A stretch of DNA of 64,000 nt from Alteromonas pelagimontana (lineage in GTDB: Bacteria; Pseudomonadota; Gammaproteobacteria; Enterobacterales; Alteromonadaceae): NCBI RefSeq assembly GCF_002499975.2, contig NZ_CP052766.1, positions 4,216,001 through 4,280,000 of the forward strand, in the 5' to 3' direction. Below the pieces are notes generated by a model. That model was not told the origin of the DNA. It worked only from the letters and a program-made list of their open reading frames with translations, and ran no database searches. The position numbers and the translations under genes are program-made. Each line of letters opens with the position of its first letter. Position 1 is the first letter of the stretch. This document shows positions 1-9,668 of the stretch, one piece after another.

Positions 1-227
1 CTTTAATAAATGCAGTAAAAGACGCCAAGTCACGTGCGACGCTTCTTGCCAAAGAACTTGATGTAGAATTGGGTAGCGTTATTGCTGTTCATGAAAATGG
101 CAGCAGTTATACGATGCCGATGATGCGTGCCAGTGCAATGAGAGAAGATTTTGCCTCAGCAATGCCGGGACAACAGATGATAGAAGCCAGCTTAAATGTG
201 AGCTTCGCAATTTCCACACAGGACTGA
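1..227 (+). CDS. SIMPL-domain (DUF541, YggE-like) protein, C-terminal end
   Basis: Open from the window edge to a TGA at 225-227; first complete codon at position 3, about 74 residues visible. The fragment contains a segment starting AVKDAKSRATLLAKEL followed by a Gly-Ser-Val, which matches the C-terminal helix-strand region of the SIMPL/DUF541 family (E. coli YggE, implicated in oxidative-stress tolerance). Family members are periplasmic, but the signal peptide lies outside the window. A methionine-sulfoxide reductase gene follows 9 bp later on the same strand, which would suit a stress-related operon; that link is inference. Confidence 0.7.
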   Translation, partial: LINAVKDAKSRATLLAKELDVELGSVIAVHENGSSYTMPMMRASAMREDFASAMPGQQMIEASLNVSFAISTQD

Positions 228-236
228 GAGGTAGGT

Positions 237-692
237 TTGAAAAGCGCATTTTACGCCCAACTAATTAACCAGGCGAAGAGTTTGGTAAGCGGTGAAAAAG
301 ATGTAATCGCCAATATGGCCAATATTAGCGCATTACTGTTCAATCAGATGGAAGATGTTAATTGGGCCGGTTTCTACTTGTATAAAGACGAGCAACTGGT
401 ACTTGGGCCGTTTCAGGGGCAACCTGCTTGTATACGTATTCCGATAGGCAAAGGTGTTTGTGGGACGGCTGCAGCCACGCGGCAAACACAAGTTGTTCAG
501 GATGTTCACCGATTTGAAGGACATATTGCTTGCGACGCGGCCTCAAATTCAGAAATAGTAATACCTTTAGTTATCGATGGTACGTTAATTGGTGTACTGG
601 ATATTGATAGTCCTCATAAAGGCAGGTTTGATGAGGAAGACAAAATCGGCCTGACAGCTATAGCTGAAGCCTTGCTGGAAAGCCAGCAATGA
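237..692 (+). CDS. msrC: Free methionine-(R)-sulfoxide reductase, GAF-domain (fRMsr)
   Basis: 151 residues forming a single GAF domain. It reduces free L-methionine-(R)-sulfoxide to methionine in the cytoplasm, with electrons from thioredoxin-like donors. Cysteines 65, 75 and 99 have spacings of 10 and 24, the same as Cys84/94/118 of the E. coli enzyme, so the catalytic and resolving residues look complete. The N-terminus is shorter than E. coli YebR. The start is TTG at 237, chosen because GAGAGG lies just upstream and no ATG gives a full domain. The stop overlaps the next start (ATGA at 689-692), so the two are probably translationally coupled. E. coli also has yebR upstream of proQ-prc. 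Confidence 0.9.
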   Translation: MKSAFYAQLINQAKSLVSGEKDVIANMANISALLFNQMEDVNWAGFYLYKDEQLVLGPFQGQPACIRIPIGKGVCGTAAATRQTQVVQDVHRFEGHIACDAASNSEIVIPLVIDGTLIGVLDIDSPHKGRFDEEDKIGLTAIAEALLESQQ

Positions 693-979
693 AACAAAAT
701 GTAGATATTCATGTGGTACTGGCAACGCCAGCAGACATGGATGATTATCACGAAGACGCTCATGATGCCGCGGATCGCATAAATTTTATTCTGCACGCGG
801 TTTATGATGGTGCTGATGAAGACGTTGAAACCGAGTGGCTTGAACGATTATTACACCACACATGGGAAATTTGGCATCAAAATAGTAATTTATTGGATAT
901 TGATGATGATGAATTGCTGGATTGGGTTGACCACACGCTGGCAACTTGGGATGATGCAGACAACGAAGAATTTTATTAA
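689..979 (+). CDS. Small acidic protein of unknown function
   Basis: 96 residues, very rich in Asp and Glu, especially in the last 30 residues, with several Trp (WLERLLHHTWEIWHQ). No signal peptide or membrane segment. I do not recognise a family. It sits between the methionine-sulfoxide reductase gene, with which it overlaps by 4 bp, and proQ, 17 bp downstream, so it is almost certainly co-transcribed with them. An acidic protein next to a basic RNA chaperone is suggestive, but nothing in the sequence proves interaction. Confidence 0.75.
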   Translation: MKQNVDIHVVLATPADMDDYHEDAHDAADRINFILHAVYDGADEDVETEWLERLLHHTWEIWHQNSNLLDIDDDELLDWVDHTLATWDDADNEEFY

Positions 980-996
980 TTGACCAAACTATTTTG

Positions 997-1665
997 ATGG
1001 AATCAGCAGAGAAGTTTTCTAACAGCAAAGACGTGATCGCCTTTTTAGCCGAATCATTCCCCAACTGTTTTTCCGTAGAGGGCGAAGCAAAACCTCTAAA
1101 AATTGGCATTTTCCAGGAACTTGCTGGAAGATTAGAAGGTGAAGAGCGCGTAAGTAAAACCTTATTGCGCTCGTCTCTTCGTCATTATACGAATAGCTGG
1201 CGGTACCTGCACAGCATTCAAGAGGGCGCGTTTCGTGTGGATCTGGATGGTAAACCCGATGCACAAATTGAAAAGGAACATGCAGACCATGCGCGCCAGC
1301 AGCTTGAGGAAAGCAAAGCAAAAGCAGCTGAAAAGCGAAAAGGTCAGCAGAAACAATCCCCGCGGAACCATGATAAGCGTTCGCCCCCGCGCAATGCTGA
1401 AGGTTCATCACAAAATACTCGTGGTGCGGAAAGTAAAAAGGGAACTAAATCTCGTCCTAGCAGACCAAATAAGACTCCACCTGCAAAACTAACTCAGGCG
1501 GATATTCATCCGGGCACGCTAGTGACGGTAAAATTAGGTAAAGCGCCGATGCCAGCCGTTATCACTGAAGTTGCCAAAGATGGAATTCATGTTCAGCTAG
1601 ATTCCGGTATGGTAGTTAAAGTCAATTCAGAGGCTTTACGTTTGGCAAGCTCCAAGAGGTCGTAA
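997..1665 (+). CDS. proQ: RNA chaperone ProQ
   Basis: 222 residues. The N-terminal ~115 residues are a FinO/ProQ RNA-binding domain (LRSSLRHYTNSWRYLHSI region). A lysine/arginine-rich, low-complexity linker follows (about residues 95-165), then a C-terminal Tudor-like domain beginning near HPGTLVTVKLGKAPMPAVI. ProQ binds structured RNAs and 3' ends and acts in small-RNA regulation; in E. coli it is also linked to ProP. The ATG at 997 is preferred over a TTG at 994; neither has a strong ribosome binding site. One base separates it from prc, the same order as in E. coli. Confidence 0.93.
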   Translation: MESAEKFSNSKDVIAFLAESFPNCFSVEGEAKPLKIGIFQELAGRLEGEERVSKTLLRSSLRHYTNSWRYLHSIQEGAFRVDLDGKPDAQIEKEHADHARQQLEESKAKAAEKRKGQQKQSPRNHDKRSPPRNAEGSSQNTRGAESKKGTKSRPSRPNKTPPAKLTQADIHPGTLVTVKLGKAPMPAVITEVAKDGIHVQLDSGMVVKVNSEALRLASSKRS

Positions 1666-1666
1666 A

Positions 1667-3706
1667 ATGAAAGATATCCTTCGTATTTCTGTTGCAAGTG
1701 CGTTTTTATCCATTGCTGTCGGAGCAGGTGCTGTCACAAGCGCACCCGCTGTACAAGATCTTCCCATGTTACAGCAGGAATCCCAGCACAGCGTCGCGGC
1801 AAAACGTATCAGTGCGTTGTTTACGCGTGCTCACTATAAAGAAATTGCGTTGGATGATGCGCTTTCAGAAAAGATTTTTGATCGTTTTCTCCAATCTCTG
1901 GACAGTAATAAACAGATTTTTCTCAAATCTGACGTCGAGGATTTTAAGCAGTATCGGGATACCTTTGATGAGGCCTTGAGCCGGGGAAATCTCGGTGTTG
2001 TTTACGATATGTACAATGCCAGTGCGCTAAGTCGTATTGAACGACTCGAATACGCCTTAAGCCTGCTTGATGAACCGTTCGACTTCAGCAAAGAAGATGA
2101 CAAGTTTTATTATGATCGTGAAGACGCTGAGTGGCCAGAAAATGAAGCAGAATTAAACGAGTTATGGCGTCAACGGGTAAAATATGATGCGCTAAATTTA
2201 ATTTTAGCTGATAAAACCTGGGATGAAGCCAAAGAGCTGCTTACCAAGCGCTACAACAGAGCGATTAAACGACTTAAGCAAACCGAGAGTGAAGATGTAT
2301 TTCAGACTGCCATGAACTCTTTTGCCCGCAGTATTGAGGCCCATACCAGCTATCTTTCGCCGCGGAATGCCGATCGTTTTCAGATGGAAATGAATTTATC
2401 GTTTGAAGGTATCGGAGCAGTATTACAGAGTGAAGATGACTACACTGTGATAAAAAGCATTGTTCCGGGTGGACCAGCAGATAAATCCAAAGGATTGAAG
2501 CCGGAAGATAAGATTGTCGGTGTCGCTCAGGATGATGAGGAATTTGTTGATGTTGTTGGTTGGCGTCTCGACGAAGTTGTTGAACTTATCAAAGGACCTA
2601 AAGGCAGTACTGTGAAATTGCAGGTTCAAAAAGGGGCTACTGACAGTAAATCAATGTCTGTAGTTAGCCTGACTCGGGATAAAATTAAACTTGAAGATAG
2701 GGCAGCTAAATCGGAAGTTTATGTACCGGAAACTGGTCCTCATCAAGGCGAGGAACTTGGGGTTATTACCATTCCAAGCTTTTACAACAACCTGCATGCG
2801 GACGTTAAAAAGGAAATTGATGCGTTAAAAGCGCAAGACGTTAAAGGCATTATTGTTGACTTACGAGGCAACGGTGGCGGCTCACTCACCGAGGCCACGT
2901 TACTTTCTGGTCTGTTTATAGAAAAAGGGCCGGTAGTTCAAATTCGTTACGGTGAGGGAAAAGTCAGTGTCAATCGTGATACAGACGGGTTAGTAGCGTA
3001 CGATGGTCCATTAACCGTGTTAGTGGACCGTTACAGTGCATCTGCGTCTGAAATTTTTGCGGCTGCCATGCAGGATTATCATCGCGCCCTTATCATTGGT
3101 GAGCAGACTTTTGGAAAAGGTACTGTGCAGCAGCATCGCGGACTAGGACGTATTTACGATCTCTATGACAACCCGCTGGGAAGTGTTCAGTTTACCATTG
3201 CCAAGTTTTACCGTATTGATGGCGGTAGCACCCAACATAAAGGTGTAGTACCGGATATTAAATATCCTTCCCCCATCGATCCTGCTGAGTGGGGCGAGAG
3301 TCAGGAAGAGAATGCGCTGCCGTGGGATAGTATAGATAGAGCGAACTACACCACCTTTGGTGATAGCCAGCATGCGCTTGATGTTTTGACTGCAAAACAT
3401 AATGCGCGCGTACTTAAGGATCCTGAATTTAAATATCTTTATGAAGATATTGAAGAGTACAAAAAGAATAAAGATCGTGACTTTATTTCGCTGGTCAAAT
3501 CTGAAAGAGTGAAAGAAAAAGACGAAGCAAAAGCACAAGAACTAGCACGAACAAATGAACGTTTGGCTCGTATGGGTAAAGATCCGATTAAATCGATGGA
3601 TGACTTACCCGAAGACTTAAAGGAACTGGATCCGTTTCTTGACGAGGCAGCAAGTATCACGTACGACATGCTGGATACAGGTAAATACGCAATTACGAAT
3701 AATTAA
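1667..3706 (+). CDS. prc: Tail-specific (C-terminal processing) periplasmic protease Prc/Tsp
   Basis: 679 residues (E. coli Tsp is 682). Residues 1-22 form a signal peptide ending near GAGAVTSA. A helical N-terminal domain, a PDZ domain (~245-335) and an S41 protease domain follow. The catalytic dyad is seen as Ser459 in DRYSASASEIF and Lys484 in FGKGTVQ, spaced 25 residues as in Tsp (Ser430/Lys455). It degrades periplasmic proteins from their C-terminus and trims PBP3. It ends the fRMsr-proQ-prc operon and is followed by a clear terminator. Confidence 0.95.
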   Translation: MKDILRISVASAFLSIAVGAGAVTSAPAVQDLPMLQQESQHSVAAKRISALFTRAHYKEIALDDALSEKIFDRFLQSLDSNKQIFLKSDVEDFKQYRDTFDEALSRGNLGVVYDMYNASALSRIERLEYALSLLDEPFDFSKEDDKFYYDREDAEWPENEAELNELWRQRVKYDALNLILADKTWDEAKELLTKRYNRAIKRLKQTESEDVFQTAMNSFARSIEAHTSYLSPRNADRFQMEMNLSFEGIGAVLQSEDDYTVIKSIVPGGPADKSKGLKPEDKIVGVAQDDEEFVDVVGWRLDEVVELIKGPKGSTVKLQVQKGATDSKSMSVVSLTRDKIKLEDRAAKSEVYVPETGPHQGEELGVITIPSFYNNLHADVKKEIDALKAQDVKGIIVDLRGNGGGSLTEATLLSGLFIEKGPVVQIRYGEGKVSVNRDTDGLVAYDGPLTVLVDRYSASASEIFAAAMQDYHRALIIGEQTFGKGTVQQHRGLGRIYDLYDNPLGSVQFTIAKFYRIDGGSTQHKGVVPDIKYPSPIDPAEWGESQEENALPWDSIDRANYTTFGDSQHALDVLTAKHNARVLKDPEFKYLYEDIEEYKKNKDRDFISLVKSERVKEKDEAKAQELARTNERLARMGKDPIKSMDDLPEDLKELDPFLDEAASITYDMLDTGKYAITNN

Positions 3707-3717
3707 ACTAGTTTGGT

Positions 3718-3748
3718 AAAGGGCTGGTGCCATACCAGCCCTTTTTTT
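3718..3748 (+). terminator. Rho-independent terminator after prc
   Basis: An 8-bp perfect stem GGGCTGGT/ACCAGCCC with a 5-base loop, preceded by AAA and followed by a run of seven T. It lies 11 bases after the prc stop and closes the operon. Confidence 0.9.
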
Positions 3749-3794
3749 GTGTCTATTAAAAAACGCTCTACAACAATAATAAAAGGACGACATA

Positions 3795-5129
3795 ATGGCA
3801 ATGCGAGGCGAATTTTCTTCCCGTATCGGCTTTGTTTTAGCGGCTGCGGGCTCTGCTGTGGGTTTGGGAAATATTTGGGGATTCCCGACTCAGGTAGCCA
3901 GCAATGGTGGGGCGGCTTTCGTGTTGGTGTACATCTTACTGGCCTTTGTTCTGGCATATCCCGTTTTAATGGCCGAGCTAATTATTGGCAGAGCGACTCG
4001 CGCTAATATGGTTGATGCACTGGGTAAAATATCCGATAGCGCAATTGGTAGACTGACCGGTATCTGGGGCTTTATCACTGTTTCCTTAATACTGGCTTTT
4101 TACGCAATTGTTGGCGGCTGGATGTTTTCCTATTTTGCAGAATCCGCTGCGAGGATGGCGAGTTTGGAGCCGTTATCTTCCTGGCTCATCACTTTTTCTG
4201 CTCCGCGGAACATTCTTTTCTGCGGTATCTTTATGCTGTTTACTGCGACCATCGTACTTGGTGGTGTAAAAGCCGGTATCGAGAAGTGGTCGGTAAGGCT
4301 GATGCCGACACTGGTCGTCCTCATCATTTTGTTGATTGTTTATGTAAGCTTTCAGCCGGGCGCCATTGAAGGGTGGAGCGCCTATCTTGTACCCGATTTT
4401 TCCCGCATCCTTGAGCCCGATTTATTGATCAGTGCCATGGGACAAGCCTTTTTCTCGATGTCGTTAGGGGTAGGCACGATGCTGGTATATGGCTCTTACG
4501 TAAGCAAAGACGAAAATTTACCTACCATCGGTGCTGCAGTGGCGTTGGTGGATATTGGTGTGGCCATTCTTGCAGGTATGTTGATCATTCCTGCAATGTA
4601 TGTAGCGTTGAACAATGGCGTAGAAATATTTACTGCTGAAGGAGCCTTAATAGAAGGTGATCAGCTTATCTTTACCGTCCTGCCTGCGTTATTTACTTCT
4701 ATAGGAACAGTGGGTGTATTCGTAGCCTTCGCATTTTTCGCGTTAATGATAATTGCTGCGTTAACATCATCTATTTCGATGCTTGAAGTACCGGTTGCTT
4801 ACCTGGTGGAAAGCAAAGGCCTGATGCGGAAAAAGGCGGTGTGGGTAATGACCAGCATCATTTTTATTTGTAGCTGCACAATTATACTTAATTTTGAGCA
4901 TCTTTTCGGTTTTGTAATTGCCTTAACGACGCAATACAGTCAGCCGTTATTAGGATTGGCACTGTGCATTTTCGCTGGTTGGGTCTGGCGTCGCGATGCC
5001 ATTCTTCAAGAAATTCAATCCGGCAATCCTGATGCGGAAAACGGTTTATTTTGGAAAATATGGCCTTGGTACGTGCGTTTTGTATGTCCGGTTATCATTG
5101 CAGTAATGTTCATTCGCTCAATTATGTAA
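3795..5129 (+). CDS. Sodium-dependent transporter, neurotransmitter:sodium symporter (NSS/SNF) family
   Basis: 444 residues, about 11 hydrophobic segments, inner membrane. The first segment carries the family signature GLGNIWGFP (usually GNIWRFP) with the unwound Gly residues that line the sodium and substrate site. Bacterial relatives (TnaT, MhsT, LeuT) import hydrophobic amino acids with sodium. The substrate cannot be read from the sequence. AAAGGA lies about 8 bases before the ATG at 3795. A sodium/proton antiporter gene follows 24 bp later, consistent with a marine sodium-driven pair, although substrate coupling is inference. Confidence 0.88.
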   Translation: MAMRGEFSSRIGFVLAAAGSAVGLGNIWGFPTQVASNGGAAFVLVYILLAFVLAYPVLMAELIIGRATRANMVDALGKISDSAIGRLTGIWGFITVSLILAFYAIVGGWMFSYFAESAARMASLEPLSSWLITFSAPRNILFCGIFMLFTATIVLGGVKAGIEKWSVRLMPTLVVLIILLIVYVSFQPGAIEGWSAYLVPDFSRILEPDLLISAMGQAFFSMSLGVGTMLVYGSYVSKDENLPTIGAAVALVDIGVAILAGMLIIPAMYVALNNGVEIFTAEGALIEGDQLIFTVLPALFTSIGTVGVFVAFAFFALMIIAALTSSISMLEVPVAYLVESKGLMRKKAVWVMTSIIFICSCTIILNFEHLFGFVIALTTQYSQPLLGLALCIFAGWVWRRDAILQEIQSGNPDAENGLFWKIWPWYVRFVCPVIIAVMFIRSIM

Positions 5130-5153
5130 GACATCAGGAAATCAATAACAATA

Positions 5154-6626
5154 ATGACAGATTCAATAAAACCACCTTCACTTGCTGATGCTCTCATACC
5201 TATTATCGCGCTGATATTAATGATGGGCGGAGCTGTTTATCTCTTTGGCGACAATTCTTCCTATGGTCCTAACCAAATTGCGTTACTTTTAGGTACGGGT
5301 ATCGCTGCAATTATCGGTATGAAAAATGGACATACCTGGAAGAAAATTGAAGCGGGTATCGTTGACGGTATTTCAATGGCGCTCGGTGCGTGCCTGATTC
5401 TACTGGCAGTGGGCTCACTAATTGGTGCCTGGATGTTGTCAGGTACAGTACCAATGCTAATTTACTATGGCCTGGGATTACTCAATCCGTCGTTTTTCTA
5501 TGCCGCTGCGTGCCTTATTTGTGCGGTGGTAGCAATGAGCATCGGTAGTTCATGGACAACTGCCGCAACAGTGGGTGTGGCGCTTATGGGCGTTGCTTCG
5601 GGAATGGAGATGTCAGCGGCAGTGACGGCTGGAGCGGTAGTCTCAGGTTCGTACTTTGGTGATAAAATTTCCCCCCTTTCGGAAACTACCAATTTGGCGC
5701 CAGCGGTGGCTGGAACAGATTTATTCGACCACATTCGCTACATGCTGTGGACTACCGTACCGAGTTTTGTTCTCGCTTTAATTTTGTTTATGGTGTTGGG
5801 TTTCAGCGAGTCCGGATCTGCAACAGCAGTGCGTATTGAACAAATGCAGGTACTGCTTCAGGAATCCTTTTCTCTAGGCTGGTATTTACTGGCTCCGTTA
5901 GTTGTGTTGCTGATTCTTGCCGTTAAGAAAATGCCCGCATTCCCTGCGGTATCCATTGGAGCGCTGTTAGGCGTGTTGTGGGCCGTGCTCTTTCAACAAG
6001 ATGTGGTGCTTGCAATGGCTGGCGATGAAGACAGTCCTGCTATCGGCATGCTAAAAGTTGTTTGGACATCGCTTTATGATGGAGTCGCCTTTTCCACGCC
6101 CGACGAAAATCTGAACAGCCTGTTAAGTCGTGGCGGCATGTCCTCTATGCTTAACACAATTTGGTTGATTATTTGTGCTATGTCTTTCGGCGCTGTGTTA
6201 GAGCGCGTAGGGCTACTAAAACGCACGGTAAGTGCGATTTTACGTGGTGCTACTTCAGCAGGGGACATGATAAGTCGTACCATTTTAACGTGTATAGGAA
6301 CAAATCTTGTTACTGCGGATCAGTACATGGCAATTGTTATGCCCGGAAGAATGTATAAAGAAGAATTTCGTAAGCGAGGGCTGGATCAGCTAAATCTTTC
6401 CCGTAGCTTAGAGGATGGAGGAACATTAACTTCGCCCTTAATTCCCTGGAATACTTGTGGAGCATACATGCAAGGGGTGTTGATGGTGCATCCTTTCGAA
6501 TATATTTTTTACGCCTTCTTCAATGTAATAAACCCAGTTCTAGCCGTTGTCTATGCATACCTTGGAATTAAAATTCTAAGGCTGGATCCTCCCTTTAAAG
6601 AATCCGTGGAGGAAGAAAACCCGTAA
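5154..6626 (+). CDS. nhaC: Na+/H+ antiporter, NhaC family
   Basis: 490 residues with about 11-12 membrane segments. The segments around GSSWTTAATVGVALMG and SGSYFGDKISPLSETTNLA are hallmark NhaC-family motifs, the second containing charged residues buried between helices. It exchanges protons for sodium; some members exchange malate and lactate (MleN-like) or carry other ions, so the exact exchange is open. The start is ATG at 5154; AGGA lies about 15 bases upstream, a weak ribosome binding site. Probably co-transcribed with the NSS transporter gene upstream. Confidence 0.88.
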   Translation: MTDSIKPPSLADALIPIIALILMMGGAVYLFGDNSSYGPNQIALLLGTGIAAIIGMKNGHTWKKIEAGIVDGISMALGACLILLAVGSLIGAWMLSGTVPMLIYYGLGLLNPSFFYAAACLICAVVAMSIGSSWTTAATVGVALMGVASGMEMSAAVTAGAVVSGSYFGDKISPLSETTNLAPAVAGTDLFDHIRYMLWTTVPSFVLALILFMVLGFSESGSATAVRIEQMQVLLQESFSLGWYLLAPLVVLLILAVKKMPAFPAVSIGALLGVLWAVLFQQDVVLAMAGDEDSPAIGMLKVVWTSLYDGVAFSTPDENLNSLLSRGGMSSMLNTIWLIICAMSFGAVLERVGLLKRTVSAILRGATSAGDMISRTILTCIGTNLVTADQYMAIVMPGRMYKEEFRKRGLDQLNLSRSLEDGGTLTSPLIPWNTCGAYMQGVLMVHPFEYIFYAFFNVINPVLAVVYAYLGIKILRLDPPFKESVEEENP

Positions 6627-6647
6627 TCTTTTTCATAAGGGGGAATT

Positions 6648-9251
6648 ATGACTATAAAAACTAAAAGACGGGCGGATTACATGCCGCCTGCTTTCACTAT
6701 CAGTGACGTCAAAATGGATGTGGTTCTGCATCCTACTGCTGCAAGAATTACCAGCTATTTAACAGTTAAAAGATTAGGAAACCATCATGAAAAGTTAATT
6801 TTAGATGGTGAAAAACTAGTACTCAATAGCGTAAAAATAGACGGTAAAATCACTCAGGATTATGAGCAGACCGACTCTTCTCTCTCCATCCCGAATGTGC
6901 CCAATAGCTTTCAGTTAGAAGTTATCACCACGATAGACCCGGAAAACAACAAAGCGCTTGAAGGGTTGTATTTATCAAGCGGTGTGTACTGCACTCAATG
7001 TGAAGCTGAAGGTTTTCGGCGCATTACCTACTTTCTTGACCGCCCTGATGTACTGGCTACCTATGAGGTTACCTTGCATGGAAATAAAAACAAATATCCT
7101 ACGCTGTTAGCCAACGGCAATCCCATTGCGCGAGGCGAGGGCGATAACGGCAGCCATTGGGTTACCTGGCAGGATCCTCATCCAAAACCCTGTTATTTAT
7201 TTGCTATGGTAGCAGGTGACTTTGATGTATTAACTGATGAATATACCACCACAAGTGGCCGTAAAGTGGCACTGGAACTTTACGTGGATAAAGGAAAAAA
7301 AGCTCGTGGTCCTTTTGCACTGGAATCGCTAAAGCGTGCTATGAAGTGGGATGAAGACACGTATGGACTGGAATACGATTTAGATATCTATATGATTGTG
7401 GCCGTGGACTTCTTCAACATGGGTGCGATGGAAAATAAAGGCCTTAATATTTTTAACAGCAAGTTTGTTCTGGCGGATCAGAACAGCGCTACAGATGAAG
7501 ATTTTTTTAATGTTGAATCTGTTATTGCTCATGAATATTTTCACAACTGGACCGGAAACCGCGTTACCTGTAGAGATTGGTTTCAGCTAAGTTTGAAAGA
7601 AGGTCTGACGGTGTTTCGCGATCAACAGTTTAGCGCCGATATGACGTCTCCGCTGAGTAACCGTATCAAGCACGTACGCGTAATGCGGGAACATCAGTTT
7701 GCAGAAGATGCCAGTGCCATGAGTCATCCTATTCGCCCCGACGAAGTAATGGAAATGAATAACTTCTATACGGTCACCGTCTACGATAAAGGTGCCGAAG
7801 TTATCCGAATGTTGCATACGCTTCTTGGCAAGAAGAAATTTCGCAAAGGCATGGACGAATACTTTCGCCGTCATGATGGACAAGCGGTTACCTGTGATGA
7901 TTTCGTGGCTGCAATGCAATCTGTAACCGAACTGGATCTTAGCCACTTTGCTTTGTGGTACAGCCAGTCAGGTACACCTTTAATTACTGTCTCTCATCAA
8001 TACGATGAAACGGCAAAACGCATGTCAGTTACGTTAAGCCAGCACACGCCCAAAACAGCAGATCAATCAGTGAAGCGCCCGTTATTTATGCCAGTAGCCT
8101 TTGACTGTATTGATAGCAAGGGCAATCATTATCAGGACGATGAACAGCGTGTTAAGAACAATATGTTATTGCTGAATGAACCGAGCGTGACTCTGCAGTT
8201 CTCGGATGTTACTTCTGCGCTTATCCCTGTGGTGCTGGGCAACTTTTCCGCGCCAGCTAAGGTAAAAAATCCATTACCTTCTGAAGATCTATTGGCTATT
8301 TTTCGCTTTGCCAGAGATGCCTTTAATCGCTGGGATGCGTTACAGCAACTCTATGACTGGTGTATTGAGCAATATGCTCTCGGCAAACCGGAAGCCGTGA
8401 CCGCATCTATCTGGGACGGATTAAAAGAAGTGGTTGAACGGGAGGCGCAAAATCATGAGTTGCTTGGAGAGTGTCTTGTTATTCCTTCTTTTGAAACACT
8501 GTGCCAGTCACGGTCGCTAGTGGACGTTGAACAGCTAAGACAGGCGAGACGAGCATTCTGCCAAGATTTTGCACAGGAGCTGGCTACGCCTTTGTTGACT
8601 GTTTATAAGAACATTCATACCGGTGATTACGAATATACGCTGGAAGCCGTAAACGCCAGAAGGTGTCGCAATGTGGTGTTAAATCATCTCGCCCGACTAC
8701 CGCAAGGCCAGGAGCTTGTCTGTAAACAGTTTAATAGCTCCGACAATATGACAGACACAATGGGGGCGTTGAAAGCGGCGCAACATGGCGATAAAGAGCA
8801 ATTTGAAAAATTGCTGGCAAGTTTTGAGCAGCAATGGCGTGAAGAGCCATTAGTTTTGGATAAGTGGTTTGCACTTCATGCCACACAGGAGCGGGATGAT
8901 ATTCTTAGTCACATTACTTTACTGCGGGAGCATCCGCAATTCAGCATTGGAAATCCTAATCGTGTACGGGCCTTAATCGGCAGTTTTGCGTTTTACAATA
9001 CTGCAGGTTTTCACGCGATTGACGGCAGTGGCTATAAATTTGTTACCGATTATCTCCTGATGTTGGATAAAACTAATCCACAAGTCGCAGCACGAATTGT
9101 AACGCCGCTAACCCAGTGGCAAAATTATGCGCCGGTGTATCAGGAAAAAATGAAAGTCCAACTGGGGCGTCTTCTGAACGAGAAGGGGCTGAGTCGGGAC
9201 TTATTTGAAAAAGTCAGTAAGAGCCTGGCCTATGACACACCGTCTCAGTAG
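6648..9251 (+). CDS. pepN: Aminopeptidase N (M1 family, alanyl aminopeptidase)
   Basis: 867 residues, close to E. coli PepN (870). The substrate-anchoring GAMEN motif is at 259-263. The zinc site HEYFHNW is at 295-301, with the third ligand Glu318 in LKEGLTVFRD. Cytoplasmic zinc metalloprotease that removes N-terminal residues from peptides with broad specificity and serves in the last steps of protein turnover. A strong AAGGGGG ribosome binding site precedes the ATG. Its 3' end overlaps the next gene by 20 bp. Confidence 0.97.
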   Translation: MTIKTKRRADYMPPAFTISDVKMDVVLHPTAARITSYLTVKRLGNHHEKLILDGEKLVLNSVKIDGKITQDYEQTDSSLSIPNVPNSFQLEVITTIDPENNKALEGLYLSSGVYCTQCEAEGFRRITYFLDRPDVLATYEVTLHGNKNKYPTLLANGNPIARGEGDNGSHWVTWQDPHPKPCYLFAMVAGDFDVLTDEYTTTSGRKVALELYVDKGKKARGPFALESLKRAMKWDEDTYGLEYDLDIYMIVAVDFFNMGAMENKGLNIFNSKFVLADQNSATDEDFFNVESVIAHEYFHNWTGNRVTCRDWFQLSLKEGLTVFRDQQFSADMTSPLSNRIKHVRVMREHQFAEDASAMSHPIRPDEVMEMNNFYTVTVYDKGAEVIRMLHTLLGKKKFRKGMDEYFRRHDGQAVTCDDFVAAMQSVTELDLSHFALWYSQSGTPLITVSHQYDETAKRMSVTLSQHTPKTADQSVKRPLFMPVAFDCIDSKGNHYQDDEQRVKNNMLLLNEPSVTLQFSDVTSALIPVVLGNFSAPAKVKNPLPSEDLLAIFRFARDAFNRWDALQQLYDWCIEQYALGKPEAVTASIWDGLKEVVEREAQNHELLGECLVIPSFETLCQSRSLVDVEQLRQARRAFCQDFAQELATPLLTVYKNIHTGDYEYTLEAVNARRCRNVVLNHLARLPQGQELVCKQFNSSDNMTDTMGALKAAQHGDKEQFEKLLASFEQQWREEPLVLDKWFALHATQERDDILSHITLLREHPQFSIGNPNRVRALIGSFAFYNTAGFHAIDGSGYKFVTDYLLMLDKTNPQVAARIVTPLTQWQNYAPVYQEKMKVQLGRLLNEKGLSRDLFEKVSKSLAYDTPSQ

Positions 9252-9474
9252 CGATAGCGTTTATTTTTTTTCTCTCTCTATAGCCTACGCTCGCTGCGAA
9301 GCGCTATATCAACCTCACCATCCTGCCGTGGTGCTTACTGCTGACAGTGGGCACCGCGTTCAAATTCCTGCGTCCCGACTGCGAGCCTTTATCGAAAGGA
9401 GCGGCATCAAAGGACGCTTTAGAATGATTGTCAGTGCCGAAAACAAGATAAAAAGTTTTGAGCGGATCCGTTAG
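9232..9474 (+). CDS. DUF2835 family small protein
   Basis: 80 residues from the ATG at 9232, inside the last codons of pepN in another frame (20-bp overlap). The core reads YFFSLSIAYARCEALY, followed by TADSGHRVQIPASRLRAF and GIKGRFRM, ending KIKSFERI. This is the pattern of the DUF2835 family, which is common downstream of pepN or alone in Alteromonadales, Vibrio and Pseudomonas. Function unknown; no membrane segment or signal. The overlap suggests translation coupled to PepN. Confidence 0.82.
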   Translation: MTHRLSSDSVYFFSLSIAYARCEALYQPHHPAVVLTADSGHRVQIPASRLRAFIERSGIKGRFRMIVSAENKIKSFERIR

Positions 9475-9668
9475 CCCTTTTTGAAAATATCGCCCAAACT
9501 TAACTCACCTAACGTTGCCGTGTTGATTTATTCACCTGTTTGACAAGTATGGAGAACTGGTACGATTAGTTCTTGCGATTCTTGTGAAATGATGTAATCA
9601 TTTTGTTAACAACCATAAATGGTCTTTCGCCATCGCACTGTCTGCGTTGATTTCGGAGAATAAAAATT

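Noticed and set aside
786..1109. 107-codon - strand ORF over the acidic gene and proQ start
   Set aside because: No ribosome binding site and lies antisense to two genes of the proQ-prc operon.
9252..9668. Extra gene between the DUF2835 gene and DUF1302
   Set aside because: After 9474 only A+T-rich spacer remains, with no ORF bearing a ribosome binding site.
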